Origin: Flagellimonas ochracea
Lineage (GTDB): Bacteria > Bacteroidota > Bacteroidia > Flavobacteriales > Flavobacteriaceae
Reading direction: 5' to 3'
Assembly (NCBI RefSeq): GCF_009903685.1
Contig: NZ_JAAABI010000006.1
Location: forward strand, 96,252-160,251
Length of the DNA stretch: 64,000 bases
Made by a program: the position numbers and the translations under genes. Positions 17,666-27,417 of this stretch are shown here, piece after piece (within the stretch, counting starts at the first letter, position 1; each line of letters opens with the position of its first letter). Under the pieces are notes generated by a model. That model did not search any database and had not been told where the DNA came from. It saw nothing but the letters and a program-made list of their open reading frames with translations.

Positions 17666-19399
17666 TTAGTTGGCCATTGGAAATGACGGCCCGCTTGGAT
17701 TAGTGTCCCAGAACACCTGGACCTCTACATTAGATTTTTGAGAGATATTGGAGTTTGAGTTCACCGCTTGATTGGGATAGAACATAGATCTAGGAAAATT
17801 TCCAGGATTAGGTTCCCGATTTGGTTGAAGGGTTGCAGGATAGCCTGTTCTCCTATAAAAATTATACACTTCTATTCCGTTACCGTAGTGGGAAACAAAA
17901 TAGTTCTCTCCAAAAATATTCCACTGATCTGTACCCGACGCTGCTGCAAAGGAAGCAACTACACCATTTACGAAATTCGCAATATCAGAATCGCTTGGCT
18001 CCAATGATAGATCGGAATTGGTATCATTAGAGGCTAAGCTTCTTACTTTGGCAATTTGTTTAGTCAAGCCAGCCTCAAAAAATATTTGAGCTTCACTTAC
18101 ATTACCTTCCAAAAGGGCAATTTCCGCTCTCCAGAAGTCAACCATAAAAGCGTCGAGTATTGGTGTAATTCCGTTGCCTCCAGCTCCTAAAGATGCCACA
18201 TTGGAAGATTGTCCAACTGGACTAAAACTGCTATCATCAAAGCGTCCACCTACCGGATAAACCCCCCATGTCGATCGTAATAGACCATCTGGCGGGGTGC
18301 CTTCATCATCACCATGGTCACGACCCCAATAACCATTAGGCAAGCTACAGAAAGTAAACCCTCCATCCACATAGTGTGCTGGCGCAGTTTGCAAAGAACA
18401 ACGAATAGTTTGTTCGTTAGGTTCAATCTCTTGTCCGGGAACCTGGGCCGTTTGACGATAAAAATAATACCTTATTCTGGGATCATTATTGATTTGCATT
18501 TGGTTCATTAACCAGTTGGAGGTATAATCCGAACCACCGGTAGGCGCATAATTTAATCCATATCTGGGATGTCTATTGTCTGGCAAGGCTGCACTGGTTC
18601 CAGGCCAATTCCAGTCAAAATCATCAGACGAATCCTGAATGAAGGTTCCAGAAGCCACAATCGTTTTGAATTCATCAATTGCACCAGGATTCACAAGTCT
18701 TGTCTGCAATAACAATTTCAATTTTAATGTATTAGCTGCTTTTACCCATTTTGAATAGTCATTTGCATAAAAGAAATCTGTTGGTGGATCTGCTGATGCC
18801 GAATTAGTGAAATTAACAATTGCCCGATCTAATAGCACAAAAGCGGTATCGTATACTGATGCGCCACTATCTAAAACAGGGTTTAAGATTTCAGGGGCCC
18901 TTACAGCTTCTGTATAGGGAATATCACCAAAAAAATCTACCAAGGAAGAGATAATATAAGCTTCTATGAACTGAGCTATCCCCAAATGTCTGGTCAGGCC
19001 AGCTTCTTCCGCGGTGGGGGTCATAGTCCGAATATCGAATAGAATCCCTTGATATGCATTGATCCACTCATCATCAAAATCACTATCCTGATAGGCACTG
19101 GCATAATCCCTGCTTCGCATTTGCATGACCCTTGTAAGTTCCATTCCCAAGGGAGAAAGACCATCACCATTTTGAAATCCCCCCGTAACAAATCCATCAC
19201 CTGCATCTCCATTTGCATCCCCGTCTATTTGTCTTGCAAAATCTTCTTGAATTGAATTTAGAAAGAAATCGGGAACCGCCTTATCAGGGGTCAAGAAATT
19301 GGGGTCTTGTGTAAGGTCCAGCTCCGTTGTCTCGCAGGAAAACAATACCATCAAAGAAGTCATAAGACCGAATATTTTGTATCCTATAATATTTTTCAT
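17666..19399 (-). CDS. SusD/RagB-family outer-membrane lipoprotein, locus 1
   Basis: 577 residues with a lipoprotein signal (LMVLFSCETTELDLTQDPN). It belongs to the SusD-like group that starts ...LTPDKAVPDFFLNSIQEDF and has TPR-like helices followed by the C-terminal NFYRRTGYPATLQPN region. It caps the SusC barrel and delivers ligand into it. It lies 19 bases after SusC. Paralogous to the SusD of locus 2 over its whole length. Substrate not deducible: no glycoside hydrolase or peptidase shares the operon. Confidence 0.9.
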   Translation of the reverse strand: MKNIIGYKIFGLMTSLMVLFSCETTELDLTQDPNFLTPDKAVPDFFLNSIQEDFARQIDGDANGDAGDGFVTGGFQNGDGLSPLGMELTRVMQMRSRDYASAYQDSDFDDEWINAYQGILFDIRTMTPTAEEAGLTRHLGIAQFIEAYIISSLVDFFGDIPYTEAVRAPEILNPVLDSGASVYDTAFVLLDRAIVNFTNSASADPPTDFFYANDYSKWVKAANTLKLKLLLQTRLVNPGAIDEFKTIVASGTFIQDSSDDFDWNWPGTSAALPDNRHPRYGLNYAPTGGSDYTSNWLMNQMQINNDPRIRYYFYRQTAQVPGQEIEPNEQTIRCSLQTAPAHYVDGGFTFCSLPNGYWGRDHGDDEGTPPDGLLRSTWGVYPVGGRFDDSSFSPVGQSSNVASLGAGGNGITPILDAFMVDFWRAEIALLEGNVSEAQIFFEAGLTKQIAKVRSLASNDTNSDLSLEPSDSDIANFVNGVVASFAAASGTDQWNIFGENYFVSHYGNGIEVYNFYRRTGYPATLQPNREPNPGNFPRSMFYPNQAVNSNSNISQKSNVEVQVFWDTNPSGPSFPMAN

Positions 19400-19418
19400 T
19401 TTTCTATCTTTTTTATTT

Positions 19419-22400
19419 TTAGAATGTTGCTTTTACGCTGAATCCGTATCTTCTTGAGCTTGGACCGTTTAGAAAATCAAACCCAAAACCATTACCTACA
19501 CCTGTTCCGGAAACATTTGGATCAAAGTTTGCGCCATCTGGGGTATTAATGGCATCATACCATAGGTTGAAACCCGACACGGTAAATGATAGCGATCCAA
19601 GTGGAGTCCTATCTAAAAATTTCTTAGGAAGTGAATACCCCAACGATAATTCTTGTAATCTTATAACTGTGGCATCAAATACCTGTAGTTCTGAGGGTCC
19701 ATTGAGGATATTATTGAAAAAATAATCTGAGTTATTGATTTGGACATCGTTGATACGGCCATCGCTAGCCTGCACACCTTGAAGAACAAAGGTGTTTTCT
19801 CTATCTATTGTCTCCACAATCAGGCCTCGACCCAGCAAGGTAGAAATAGTACCGGAATATATATCCCCCCCATGAGTATAGTTCAATTGAAAACCCAGTG
19901 TGAAATTCTTGTAGGAGAAGGTGTTGATTATGTTCGCAACCCAATCTGGGTTTGGGTCTCCAATAACTCCATCCTGTGGATCTTGCACATAATCTCCAAT
20001 AGCATTTATCACGAACTCTCCATTAGCATCCCGAAGGATTCGAGAACCATAAATGACCCCTAAAGGCTCTCCCTCTATTGCTGCATTGCCCAAGTTGCCA
20101 AATCCAGAATATACTATCAAGTCAGTATCTTGACCAAGATCAGTCACCTCACTTTCATTGGCAGTAAAATTAAAATTGGTCTTCCAATCAAAATCACCTT
20201 CTGCATTGCCTCTAAATAGATTAAGTCCTAAATCTATTTCTATTCCTTCTCCTTTTATCTCTCCAACATTGGTGTTTGTTTGAAAAAACCCCGAGGAGGG
20301 ATCCAATGGCTGCGATACAATTAAGTCACTAGTTATTCTCTTATAAACCGACACATCCAGTGTTACTTTTCCACTGTACCAACGTGATTCAATACCAGCT
20401 TCAATCTCGTCTACCCTTTCTGGTTTAAGGTTTGGATTACCGAGTGTTAAACTGGTTGTGTTGGTTACTATATTAGTTCCGGTATCGTCCTGAAAATCCT
20501 GAGTGTCTAAAACCAACCTGTTTGCCACAGGATAATTATCAGAATTAGCATCAGGAAATCCAGCTGAGGTACCATAACCTGCACGAAACTTAAGGTAGTT
20601 TAGTATTTTGTCGCTCTTCAATCCATCAATAGCAGTTGTCGGCACGAAGGAAAGGCTCGCGCTAGGATAGAAAAGAGATCTATTTTCTTTTGTTAAGTTG
20701 GATACCCAATCATTCCTTCCAGCTAGAGTTAAAAAAACATAATTGTCGTAATCAAATTCCATTTGACCGTAAAGTCCCACAAGATTTCTCTCTGAAGACC
20801 CCTGGATCTCATTTTGATTTAAGAAGTTGAAATGTTGCAGCACCCCAAATGCTTGTTGGGCGTCACTTGCGACTCCTTGTTGTTCAAATAGCTCTCTTCT
20901 GGAATTAACTCCTATGTTAAAGGTGGTTCCTATCTTTTCGGTAAGGTCATAATCACCATTGATCGCAAAGTTGTGGTCCCATATCGTATTTGTATTGTTC
21001 CAAGTCTCATAAATTCCACTGGCCAATCTTGGCTGCGGAACATTACCGTTCACGCCTCCCTTGTTTTGATAGTTCAAGTTGTTTTCACTATATACATCAA
21101 TCCCAGCACGATAGATAACATTCAGATTATCATTCAATTCATACTGAAGTGATGCTTGTCCAAAAATCCTATTGGTTTCTTGCTCAGTACCGGCATTGTT
21201 TACTGTCCAAATTGGGTGTTGTATATCATTGCCATTGCGGTAGTAAATACTGCGCCCATCGATAGGGCTCTGGAACGGGAGACCAAGCACATCAATACTA
21301 CGTGGGGTAAAGAATAGGTCACCGAATACAGAAGATCCAGATCCAGTCGCCCCATTGCCCTGACTTAAGGCCACAGGGGGAGAAACGAATTTTGTCCTGG
21401 CAAAGTTTAGAGTTCCAGTAACACTGAATTTATTGCTGAGCAATGCACGACCGCCAACTCCTAAATTGTTTCGGTTAAGACTATTGCCCGGAGTGAACCC
21501 ATTATCCTTCAGGTACCCATAATTAGCATTATACGAAACTTTCCCACTTTCTGAAGATCCACTAACATTGATTGAAGTATTGATAACGCTTCCTGTTCTG
21601 AAGAAGTTCTCAAAACTATCATATGGTTGCCATTTATATCTTGCACCAGAAAATTCAGGAAAAGCCTGCTGACCCGCAGTGGATGTAGAGTAAGGGTGAG
21701 GTAGCGTGCCTTGGTCATCGAAGGCTGAACTATTGCCCCAACCCGCCACACCGTCTCTATCAAAGCTTGGGCCCCAGTTACTGAAGAACCAACCAAAGGA
21801 TTGGTCAAAACCTCCACCATATTGATCCTGATAATTGGGTGTAGAGGCTATTTCATTGAAGAAAAAGGAAGAGTTTAGAGTAATTTCGGTTTTCTTAGCT
21901 CCTTGTGCACCGCTACCCGTCTTTGTAGTAATCAGTATCACTCCGTTTCGACCTAAAGAACCATAAAGGGTTGCGGCAGCCAAACCTTTTAGCACATTCA
22001 CACTCTCAATACTATTAGGATCTAAATCCAAAAACCTGCTGGAGCCATTATTGCCATTGATAAAATCTTGTCGCTCCCCTTGCCTACCTGAGGTATTGGT
22101 GTCTGCATTAAATGGCACTCCGTCCACAATAAAGAGAGGTTGATTACTTTGGCTGAAAGAATTGAATCCCCTAATTATAATATTTGTACCTGACCCTGAA
22201 AGACCACTTTGTTGAGTAATGTTGACACCAGAGGCCTTACCTAATAAGACTCTTCCAATATCCCCTTCGGCTCTTTGTTCAATTTGTTCGGATCCAACTT
22301 CTGCCACAGCATAACCAAGAGCTTGTTTTTCTCTTTTGATACCCAGTGCAGTTACTACGACCTCTTCCAGTGTCTGGGTATCTTCCTCCATCTGGACATT

Positions 22401-22676
22401 AATCGTATTTCCCGCACCGACCAACCTTGTAGTGCTCCTTTGTCCTATATAGGTATATACAAGGGTTTGACCCTCACTCGCTCGTATTGTGTATGCTCCG
22501 TTAAAATCGGTTTGGGTTCCCTCAAGGGTACCTTGAACGACTATGTTTACGCCTGGTAATGGTATCCCATTTTGGTCCGTTACATTACCGGAAATTAAAT
22601 TGTCTTGAGCTATGACGTTTATGCTCATTAATACAAAACCCCACAAGAAAAGGGGAATCCTTAATTGTTTTCTCAT
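19419..22676 (-). CDS. SusC/RagA-family TonB-dependent outer-membrane transporter, locus 1
   Basis: 1085 residues: signal peptide, CarboxypepD_reg-like domain (residues about 25-105: GNVTDQNGIPLPGVNIVVQG), the TonB-box-like segment EEVVVTALGIKREKQALGY, the plug domain (VDGVPFNADTNTSG, SIESVNVLKGLAAATLYG) and a 22-strand barrel ending in the aromatic SVKATF. It imports ligand across the outer membrane using TonB energy. It is first in the SusC-SusD-lipoprotein operon and divergent from a two-component system 330 bases away, its probable regulator. Confidence 0.95.
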   Translation of the reverse strand: MRKQLRIPLFLWGFVLMSINVIAQDNLISGNVTDQNGIPLPGVNIVVQGTLEGTQTDFNGAYTIRASEGQTLVYTYIGQRSTTRLVGAGNTINVQMEEDTQTLEEVVVTALGIKREKQALGYAVAEVGSEQIEQRAEGDIGRVLLGKASGVNITQQSGLSGSGTNIIIRGFNSFSQSNQPLFIVDGVPFNADTNTSGRQGERQDFINGNNGSSRFLDLDPNSIESVNVLKGLAAATLYGSLGRNGVILITTKTGSGAQGAKKTEITLNSSFFFNEIASTPNYQDQYGGGFDQSFGWFFSNWGPSFDRDGVAGWGNSSAFDDQGTLPHPYSTSTAGQQAFPEFSGARYKWQPYDSFENFFRTGSVINTSINVSGSSESGKVSYNANYGYLKDNGFTPGNSLNRNNLGVGGRALLSNKFSVTGTLNFARTKFVSPPVALSQGNGATGSGSSVFGDLFFTPRSIDVLGLPFQSPIDGRSIYYRNGNDIQHPIWTVNNAGTEQETNRIFGQASLQYELNDNLNVIYRAGIDVYSENNLNYQNKGGVNGNVPQPRLASGIYETWNNTNTIWDHNFAINGDYDLTEKIGTTFNIGVNSRRELFEQQGVASDAQQAFGVLQHFNFLNQNEIQGSSERNLVGLYGQMEFDYDNYVFLTLAGRNDWVSNLTKENRSLFYPSASLSFVPTTAIDGLKSDKILNYLKFRAGYGTSAGFPDANSDNYPVANRLVLDTQDFQDDTGTNIVTNTTSLTLGNPNLKPERVDEIEAGIESRWYSGKVTLDVSVYKRITSDLIVSQPLDPSSGFFQTNTNVGEIKGEGIEIDLGLNLFRGNAEGDFDWKTNFNFTANESEVTDLGQDTDLIVYSGFGNLGNAAIEGEPLGVIYGSRILRDANGEFVINAIGDYVQDPQDGVIGDPNPDWVANIINTFSYKNFTLGFQLNYTHGGDIYSGTISTLLGRGLIVETIDRENTFVLQGVQASDGRINDVQINNSDYFFNNILNGPSELQVFDATVIRLQELSLGYSLPKKFLDRTPLGSLSFTVSGFNLWYDAINTPDGANFDPNVSGTGVGNGFGFDFLNGPSSRRYGFSVKATF

Positions 22677-23005
22677 TTTAAATAGTTTGAGTTATTTGAG
22701 TTAGATAATCACGAATGTATTGTGATGTTCCTCACTATTAGGGCGGAATGATTTAAGTGCTACGGATTTTGATTTGAATAATTGATAAATCGCTGTGTAG
22801 CTATCTATAGAGCGGTTTCAAACTACATTCAGGTGTTGAAGCTTTTATATCATCAAAGCTTTAAACTACTCTATAAATGATTTCTATCAACACATATTGA
22901 TGTAAGCATCAATATCATGATTTAAGCGAATTCCTATTATTTCTGCGTTGTCCTTTTATTCTTAACTTGTATAAAAAAGTATGTTCAAATACATAATTTG
23001 AAAAG
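22677..23005. promoter_or_regulatory. Divergent promoter region between SusC locus 1 and the LytTR response regulator
   Basis: 329 bases shared by two divergent operons. It holds a perfect 9-bp inverted repeat ATATTGATG/CATCAATAT with a TAAG spacer at 22894-22915, nearer the regulator gene. The heptamer AAACTAC occurs at 22820 and 22863. Either could be a regulator site; none is proven. Confidence 0.45.
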
Positions 23006-23788
23006 ATGATAAAGGGCATTATTGTTGATGACGAACCTATTGCAAGAAAAAGAATATCAAATCTTATAAACGATTTCAGTGATGAACTGGTTCAAATAAG
23101 TGCAGAATGTGGCAATGCAGAAAATGCAATTAGTTGCATCAACAAGATTCAACCACAAATTATCTTTCTTGATATTAAAATGAAAGATATGACCGGGTTT
23201 GATGTAATACGAAAAATGAAGGTAAAGGCTCCCCCCGTTATAATATTCACAACAGCTTATGATCAGTATGCTCTACAAGCATTTGACTTCTTCGCTTTTG
23301 ATTTTCTATTGAAACCGTTTAAAGATGATAGATTCTACCAATCCTTAAGGAGGTCAATAGAGCATATAAAAAAGTCAAATGCCAATCTTTATGAAAAAAA
23401 GCTAAATGATTTGATATCCTATGTGAAGGCCCCCAATGCCAATCAATTTTACTCAAAAAAAGAACGGCTTCTTATAAAATTGGGAAATAAAGCTACTATC
23501 ATAAATACTAATGATATCAAGTACATTGTTGCAAATGGCTACTATGCTGAGATATTTACCAATCAAAAGAAATATGTATTAAGAACCTCTCTTACAAAAC
23601 TTACAAATCAATTGGACCCCAATTGTTTTATTAGAATTCACCGTTCGACCATAGTAAATATTAATATGATTCAAGAAGTAGTCTTTTCAGATTATGGTGA
23701 GATTGATACCAAAATGCTAGATATGAAACTATTTAGGGTAAGTAAATCAAATAAGAAAACTTTCTTGAGCAAACTTGGAGCAGAATGA
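23006..23788 (+). CDS. LytTR-family response regulator
   Basis: 260 residues. Receiver domain at 1-120, with the acidic pair D8-D9, phospho-acceptor D56 (IIFLDIKMKDMTGF), a conserved Thr in FTTAYDQYA and Lys in LLKPFKDD. LytTR DNA-binding domain at about 155-258 (NTNDIKYIVANGYYAEIF, RIHRSTIVNINMI). Phosphorylated by the kinase encoded next, it should bind paired direct repeats and activate transcription. Stop and next start overlap as ATGA. The divergent SusCD locus 1 is the likely target. Confidence 0.9.
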   Translation: MIKGIIVDDEPIARKRISNLINDFSDELVQISAECGNAENAISCINKIQPQIIFLDIKMKDMTGFDVIRKMKVKAPPVIIFTTAYDQYALQAFDFFAFDFLLKPFKDDRFYQSLRRSIEHIKKSNANLYEKKLNDLISYVKAPNANQFYSKKERLLIKLGNKATIINTNDIKYIVANGYYAEIFTNQKKYVLRTSLTKLTNQLDPNCFIRIHRSTIVNINMIQEVVFSDYGEIDTKMLDMKLFRVSKSNKKTFLSKLGAE

Positions 23789-24891
23789 AAAACCAAGCAC
23801 TTAAATATTCAGGGTATATAGATAAAAAATTAGTGCTATTGATGATTTACTTCTATACATCATTTTCTCTTGTCTCTTTACTCAAGGTTGGATACTTAAA
23901 AGTTAATGGAATGGAGTATTCAAATAGGACTTGGTCCTCGATATTGAAATTTCATCTACTTGATTTTTTTGTTGTAATATCCGTAATGACATTGTTGACA
24001 ATTATTATTAGATATGTGATTATAAAGCGTGTGAAGTTTTTATATGTTATTCTTTTACATATATTTTTATCTTTTATGATGGGCCTGCTCATACTTATCG
24101 GATTGAGTTTATTGCACAACCTTTTTGGCATGGACTATTACTCTGATTTTAGCATCCAGGGAATTCTTACCTATATAATAAGGTATATCGATGTCACATT
24201 TCCAATATATTTTTGTCTTACTGGAGTAATCTACATTTATTATTACTTAAATGAAGTAAAGGAAGCTAAATTGAAAGAAGAGATCATAAAAAATCAGTTA
24301 AACGATAGCAGAATCAGTGCTCTTCAATCTCAGCTACAGCCACATTTTTTTTTTAACACATTGAATACAATATCTGGTTTAATAGAAGTTAATCGCAAGG
24401 AAGCGCAAAATACCATAGGAGATTTTGGGGAACTGCTTCGAATGATTCTTGACTTAAGCAAAAAGCGTTTCATTTTACTTGAAAAAGAGATTGAGCTTAT
24501 GGACAGGTATATTAAAATTGTAACGGTCCGATTTTCAGATCATATTGAATTCAGAAAAGAGATAGATTCTGATATAAATTCTCTACTGGTGCCTAGCCTA
24601 TTATTACAACCTATTGTGGAAAATTGTGTAAAACATGGATATTCAAAAAATCATTTGAACTTAAATATCTTAATAAAGATTACTCGTTGCAGCGGTAAGA
24701 TTAAAATTATTGTCGAAAATAATGGCAAACCAATGAGTGGAAATTTCGATAAGGTATTGACCAAAGGTATGGGCTTGAGAAACATAAAAGAAAGATTGGA
24801 TTCATTATATGCAGGTAATTATCAATTTGAACTTTCGAATAGAACTGCTTTAAAAGGAGTCAGATATAAACTGCTTTTACCAATATCTTAA
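23785..24891 (+). CDS. LytS-type membrane sensor histidine kinase
   Basis: 368 residues. Four hydrophobic segments (about 18-38, 55-80, 86-112 and 128-153) form a short sensor part. A coiled linker leads to the His_kinase domain with phospho-acceptor H187 in LQSQLQPHFFFNTLNTISGL. The HATPase_c part has the N box IVENCVKHGYSKN and the G box KGMGLRNIKERL. It has no large periplasmic ligand domain, so the signal probably comes from the membrane or a partner. Overlaps the response regulator by 4 bases. Confidence 0.9.
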   Translation: MKNQALKYSGYIDKKLVLLMIYFYTSFSLVSLLKVGYLKVNGMEYSNRTWSSILKFHLLDFFVVISVMTLLTIIIRYVIIKRVKFLYVILLHIFLSFMMGLLILIGLSLLHNLFGMDYYSDFSIQGILTYIIRYIDVTFPIYFCLTGVIYIYYYLNEVKEAKLKEEIIKNQLNDSRISALQSQLQPHFFFNTLNTISGLIEVNRKEAQNTIGDFGELLRMILDLSKKRFILLEKEIELMDRYIKIVTVRFSDHIEFRKEIDSDINSLLVPSLLLQPIVENCVKHGYSKNHLNLNILIKITRCSGKIKIIVENNGKPMSGNFDKVLTKGMGLRNIKERLDSLYAGNYQFELSNRTALKGVRYKLLLPIS

Positions 24892-25129
24892 AAAGTCTAA
24901 TGGTAATGCATTTAATAGGGGTAAAACCGCACATGGGCCATTTGAAACTGTAGACACCCCAATCTTTGGTGAAGGTTAGAATGAAAGTAAGTTAATTGTA
25001 CCAATAGGTGTTTTAACCAAAATAATATGGATTCAAGTATAATACATTTTCAACAAGCTTCAAGCTTTCACGTAATAATCATTCTTTGAAAACAAATATT
25101 TGAAGAACATTCTGAATTGGGAAATAAAC

Positions 25130-26135
25130 TGTGACTACATCAACTAAAAGTGTGCTATTATGATAATAAATCAAGAGACACTTTTGACATGGAAAAGACA
25201 AGGGAAATTGAACATTGTTTGAGATGGAAGTTCAAACTAAGGGTACTGGAATTTGCAAAGGATTATGGCAAGGTCAAGGAGACCTGTGAAATGTTCAATG
25301 TGAGCAGGAGCACTTGCTTCAATTGGAAAAGAAGGTTTGATGAACATTGTGCAAAGGGTCTTTTAAGGAAAAGGAGAGAAGCTGATACCTGCCCCAAGAG
25401 AATTAATCAAAGAACAGTTGAACTGATGTTGAACCTTAGAAAGGAATACAAACTTGGCACATGGTGTATCAAATGGTACTTGGAAAGATACCATGACATC
25501 AATGTCTCCGAATCAAGTGTCTGTAGAACCCTGAAAAGGAATGGCGTAAAACCACTCAAGCGGAACATTGCCAAGAGGGCCATGGGACCGGCACGATATG
25601 CCAAGGAAACCTCGGGACACCATGTCCAAGTGGATGTCAAGTGCTTGGTCTTCCACACCAACGAAGGAAAATAGATAAAACGGCACCAGTACAGGGCCAT
25701 TGACGATTGCACATGTATCAGGGCATTGAAAATATATGAAAGGCACAACCAATCAAGCTCCATTGACTTTATGGATTACGTGGTCGACAAGTTCCCGTTC
25801 CGTATCCATACGGTCCAGACCGACAACGGGCACGAGTTCCAATCCAGGTTTAACTGGCATGTAAAGGACCTTGGCATGGAGCAACGTTATATAAAGGTAG
25901 AAAGACCACAGCTCAACGGAAAGGTGGAGCGGTCACACCTCACCGACAAGAAGGGGTTTTATCAGCTACTGAACTACTCTGGAGATGTGGACTTGAACAA
26001 AAAAATAAAGCAATGGGAGGACTTTTATAACTTTGATAGGTACCATGGTGCATTTACAGGAAAGACACCCTATGAAATCTTAATGCATCACTTGAAAAAA
26101 TAAGGTTTTGGTGCCATTTTAGCTAAAGTAGCGCA
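25130..26135 (+). mobile_element. IS481-family insertion sequence, transposase interrupted
   Basis: The ends are imperfect inverted repeats: left TGTGACTACATCAACTAAAA, right inverted TGCGCTACTTTAGCTAAAAT. The exact ends are uncertain by a few bases and no target duplication was found. About 1.0 kb with a single transposase gene, typical of IS481. The transposase has one in-frame TAG, so this copy is probably inactive. Confidence 0.7.
25189..26103 (+). pseudogene. IS481-family transposase with one in-frame stop
   Basis: One continuous frame from ATG 25189 to TAA 26101-26103, broken only by TAG at 25672-25674. Before the stop: helix-turn-helix (VKETCEMFNVSRSTCFNWKR) and the first catalytic D in HHVQVDVKCL. 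After the stop: KRHQYRAIDDCTCIRALKIY, second D in QTDNGHEF and E in GKVERSHLTDKK. All DDE residues survive, so only the nonsense codon (probably from AAG or CAG) separates it from a working enzyme. A different upstream start in the same frame near 25150 is possible. Confidence 0.8.
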
Positions 26136-26263
26136 GTACTAGTTTATGCTTATCACCCCAATGGCAAAGGAGTTTAAGAAAAGAAACAGGAATAAGCCGA
26201 TGAATTGAAAAAATTAAATGTAATAATTGTTTTATTCATTCGTCAATTATATATACTAGAATT

Positions 26264-27322
26264 ATGAATGTAGCAACTTTTGGTGATGTCTCCTTACTGT
26301 TAAATGCATTGGGTGCGGGAAATGGTTTTCTATTATTCATCATGTTTCTAAGACGCAATAGCAGAAAATGTAGCTATTTAAACCTTACCATTTCGTTAAT
26401 TTTTCTAACCTTCTCGATTATAATATTAAACACCATTATTAATAGTGCAGGTCTATCTCACTTCTTCAAAACTTTTGAAGATTTTAGCAATGCCATTAAT
26501 TTTACCTTGTCACCTTTATTGTTCATTTATATAAAATCCCTTAGTGAGAATGAAAATTATTTAAAGGCAAAATCTGTTCATTTTGTGCCATTTTATCTGT
26601 GTATTACTATACTTCTTTGCTCCTTGATTTCCACAACTGAAATTGCTCTTTTTCTTAGAAGTCGAGTTCTCGACAGTACAGCATTAAAAGTGATATGGAA
26701 TCTCCATTTTTTGACTTACATTCTACTACCCCTGAAGCTCCTAAACAACAATAGAGTTAAAGACTTGTTTTTGCCAAAACTGCTGATATTTGGGGTTGGG
26801 TTAATTTGGCTTTTAAATTTGTCATTATTTGTTTATTCTAGGGTTATTGAGCCTGTCAATCCAATTGTTAGTCTAAACATTGCATTGGGTTTTACTCTAA
26901 TTATTGTGTGGTATTCTTTTAAAAAATTAAATTCAACCTCAAATAATTATGAGCAGGGTAAATATTTAAATATCAATTTAAATGAACAATTACAATATCA
27001 AAATATCGACAAAGTAATATGGGAAAAGAAATATTTCAGAAAACCCGGATTGAACATCAGAGAGCTGTCTGATATTCTTGAAATACCATATTTTAAGTTA
27101 AGTGCTCATCTAAACAATGTTCACCATAAAAATTTTAATGAGTATATCAATTCCTACAGAATCAAAGAAGTCGTTCATAATCTTCAATCAAATCTACATT
27201 ACAACTATACAATTGCCGGGCTTGCCAAAAAATCAGGATTTAAATCCACCTCCTCTTTTTACGAAGCGTTCAAGAAAGAAACAGGGACTACACCTAAGGA
27301 TTTCATAAAACGCAGATTTTAA
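26264..27322 (+). CDS. AraC-family regulator with membrane N-terminal domain
   Basis: 352 residues. Residues 1-230 hold about seven hydrophobic segments (SLLLNALGAGNGFLLFIMFL and others), a membrane sensor region common in Bacteroidota AraC proteins. Residues about 250-350 are the HTH_18 domain: LNIRELSDILEIPYFKLSAH, FNEYINSYRIKEVVHNL, then the second HTH IAGLAKKSGFKSTSSFYEAF and KKETGTTPKDFIKRRF. It should respond to a periplasmic or membrane signal. A terminator follows, so it is transcribed alone; the peptidase and amidohydrolase genes downstream may be its targets. Confidence 0.85.
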   Translation: MNVATFGDVSLLLNALGAGNGFLLFIMFLRRNSRKCSYLNLTISLIFLTFSIIILNTIINSAGLSHFFKTFEDFSNAINFTLSPLLFIYIKSLSENENYLKAKSVHFVPFYLCITILLCSLISTTEIALFLRSRVLDSTALKVIWNLHFLTYILLPLKLLNNNRVKDLFLPKLLIFGVGLIWLLNLSLFVYSRVIEPVNPIVSLNIALGFTLIIVWYSFKKLNSTSNNYEQGKYLNINLNEQLQYQNIDKVIWEKKYFRKPGLNIRELSDILEIPYFKLSAHLNNVHHKNFNEYINSYRIKEVVHNLQSNLHYNYTIAGLAKKSGFKSTSSFYEAFKKETGTTPKDFIKRRF

Positions 27323-27334
27323 TTGTACTCATAT

Positions 27335-27369
27335 ATCCGTATTTGCAATTACGGATGCATCCTTTTTTT
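27335..27369 (+). terminator. Rho-independent terminator after the AraC-type gene
   Basis: ATCCGTA (27335-27341) and TACGGAT (27350-27356) form a perfect 7-bp stem with an 8-base loop, followed after six bases by a run of seven T (27363-27369). It lies 13 bases past the AraC-type stop codon. Confidence 0.7.
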
Positions 27370-27417
27370 AATGGTCAACCATTGTTGCTAATATTGTTCT
27401 AGCAAAGTTGACCACTT

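Noticed and set aside
22820..22869. AAACTAC repeated 43 bases apart as a LytTR operator
   Set aside because: Only seven bases match and the spacing is twice the usual; too weak to list as a site.
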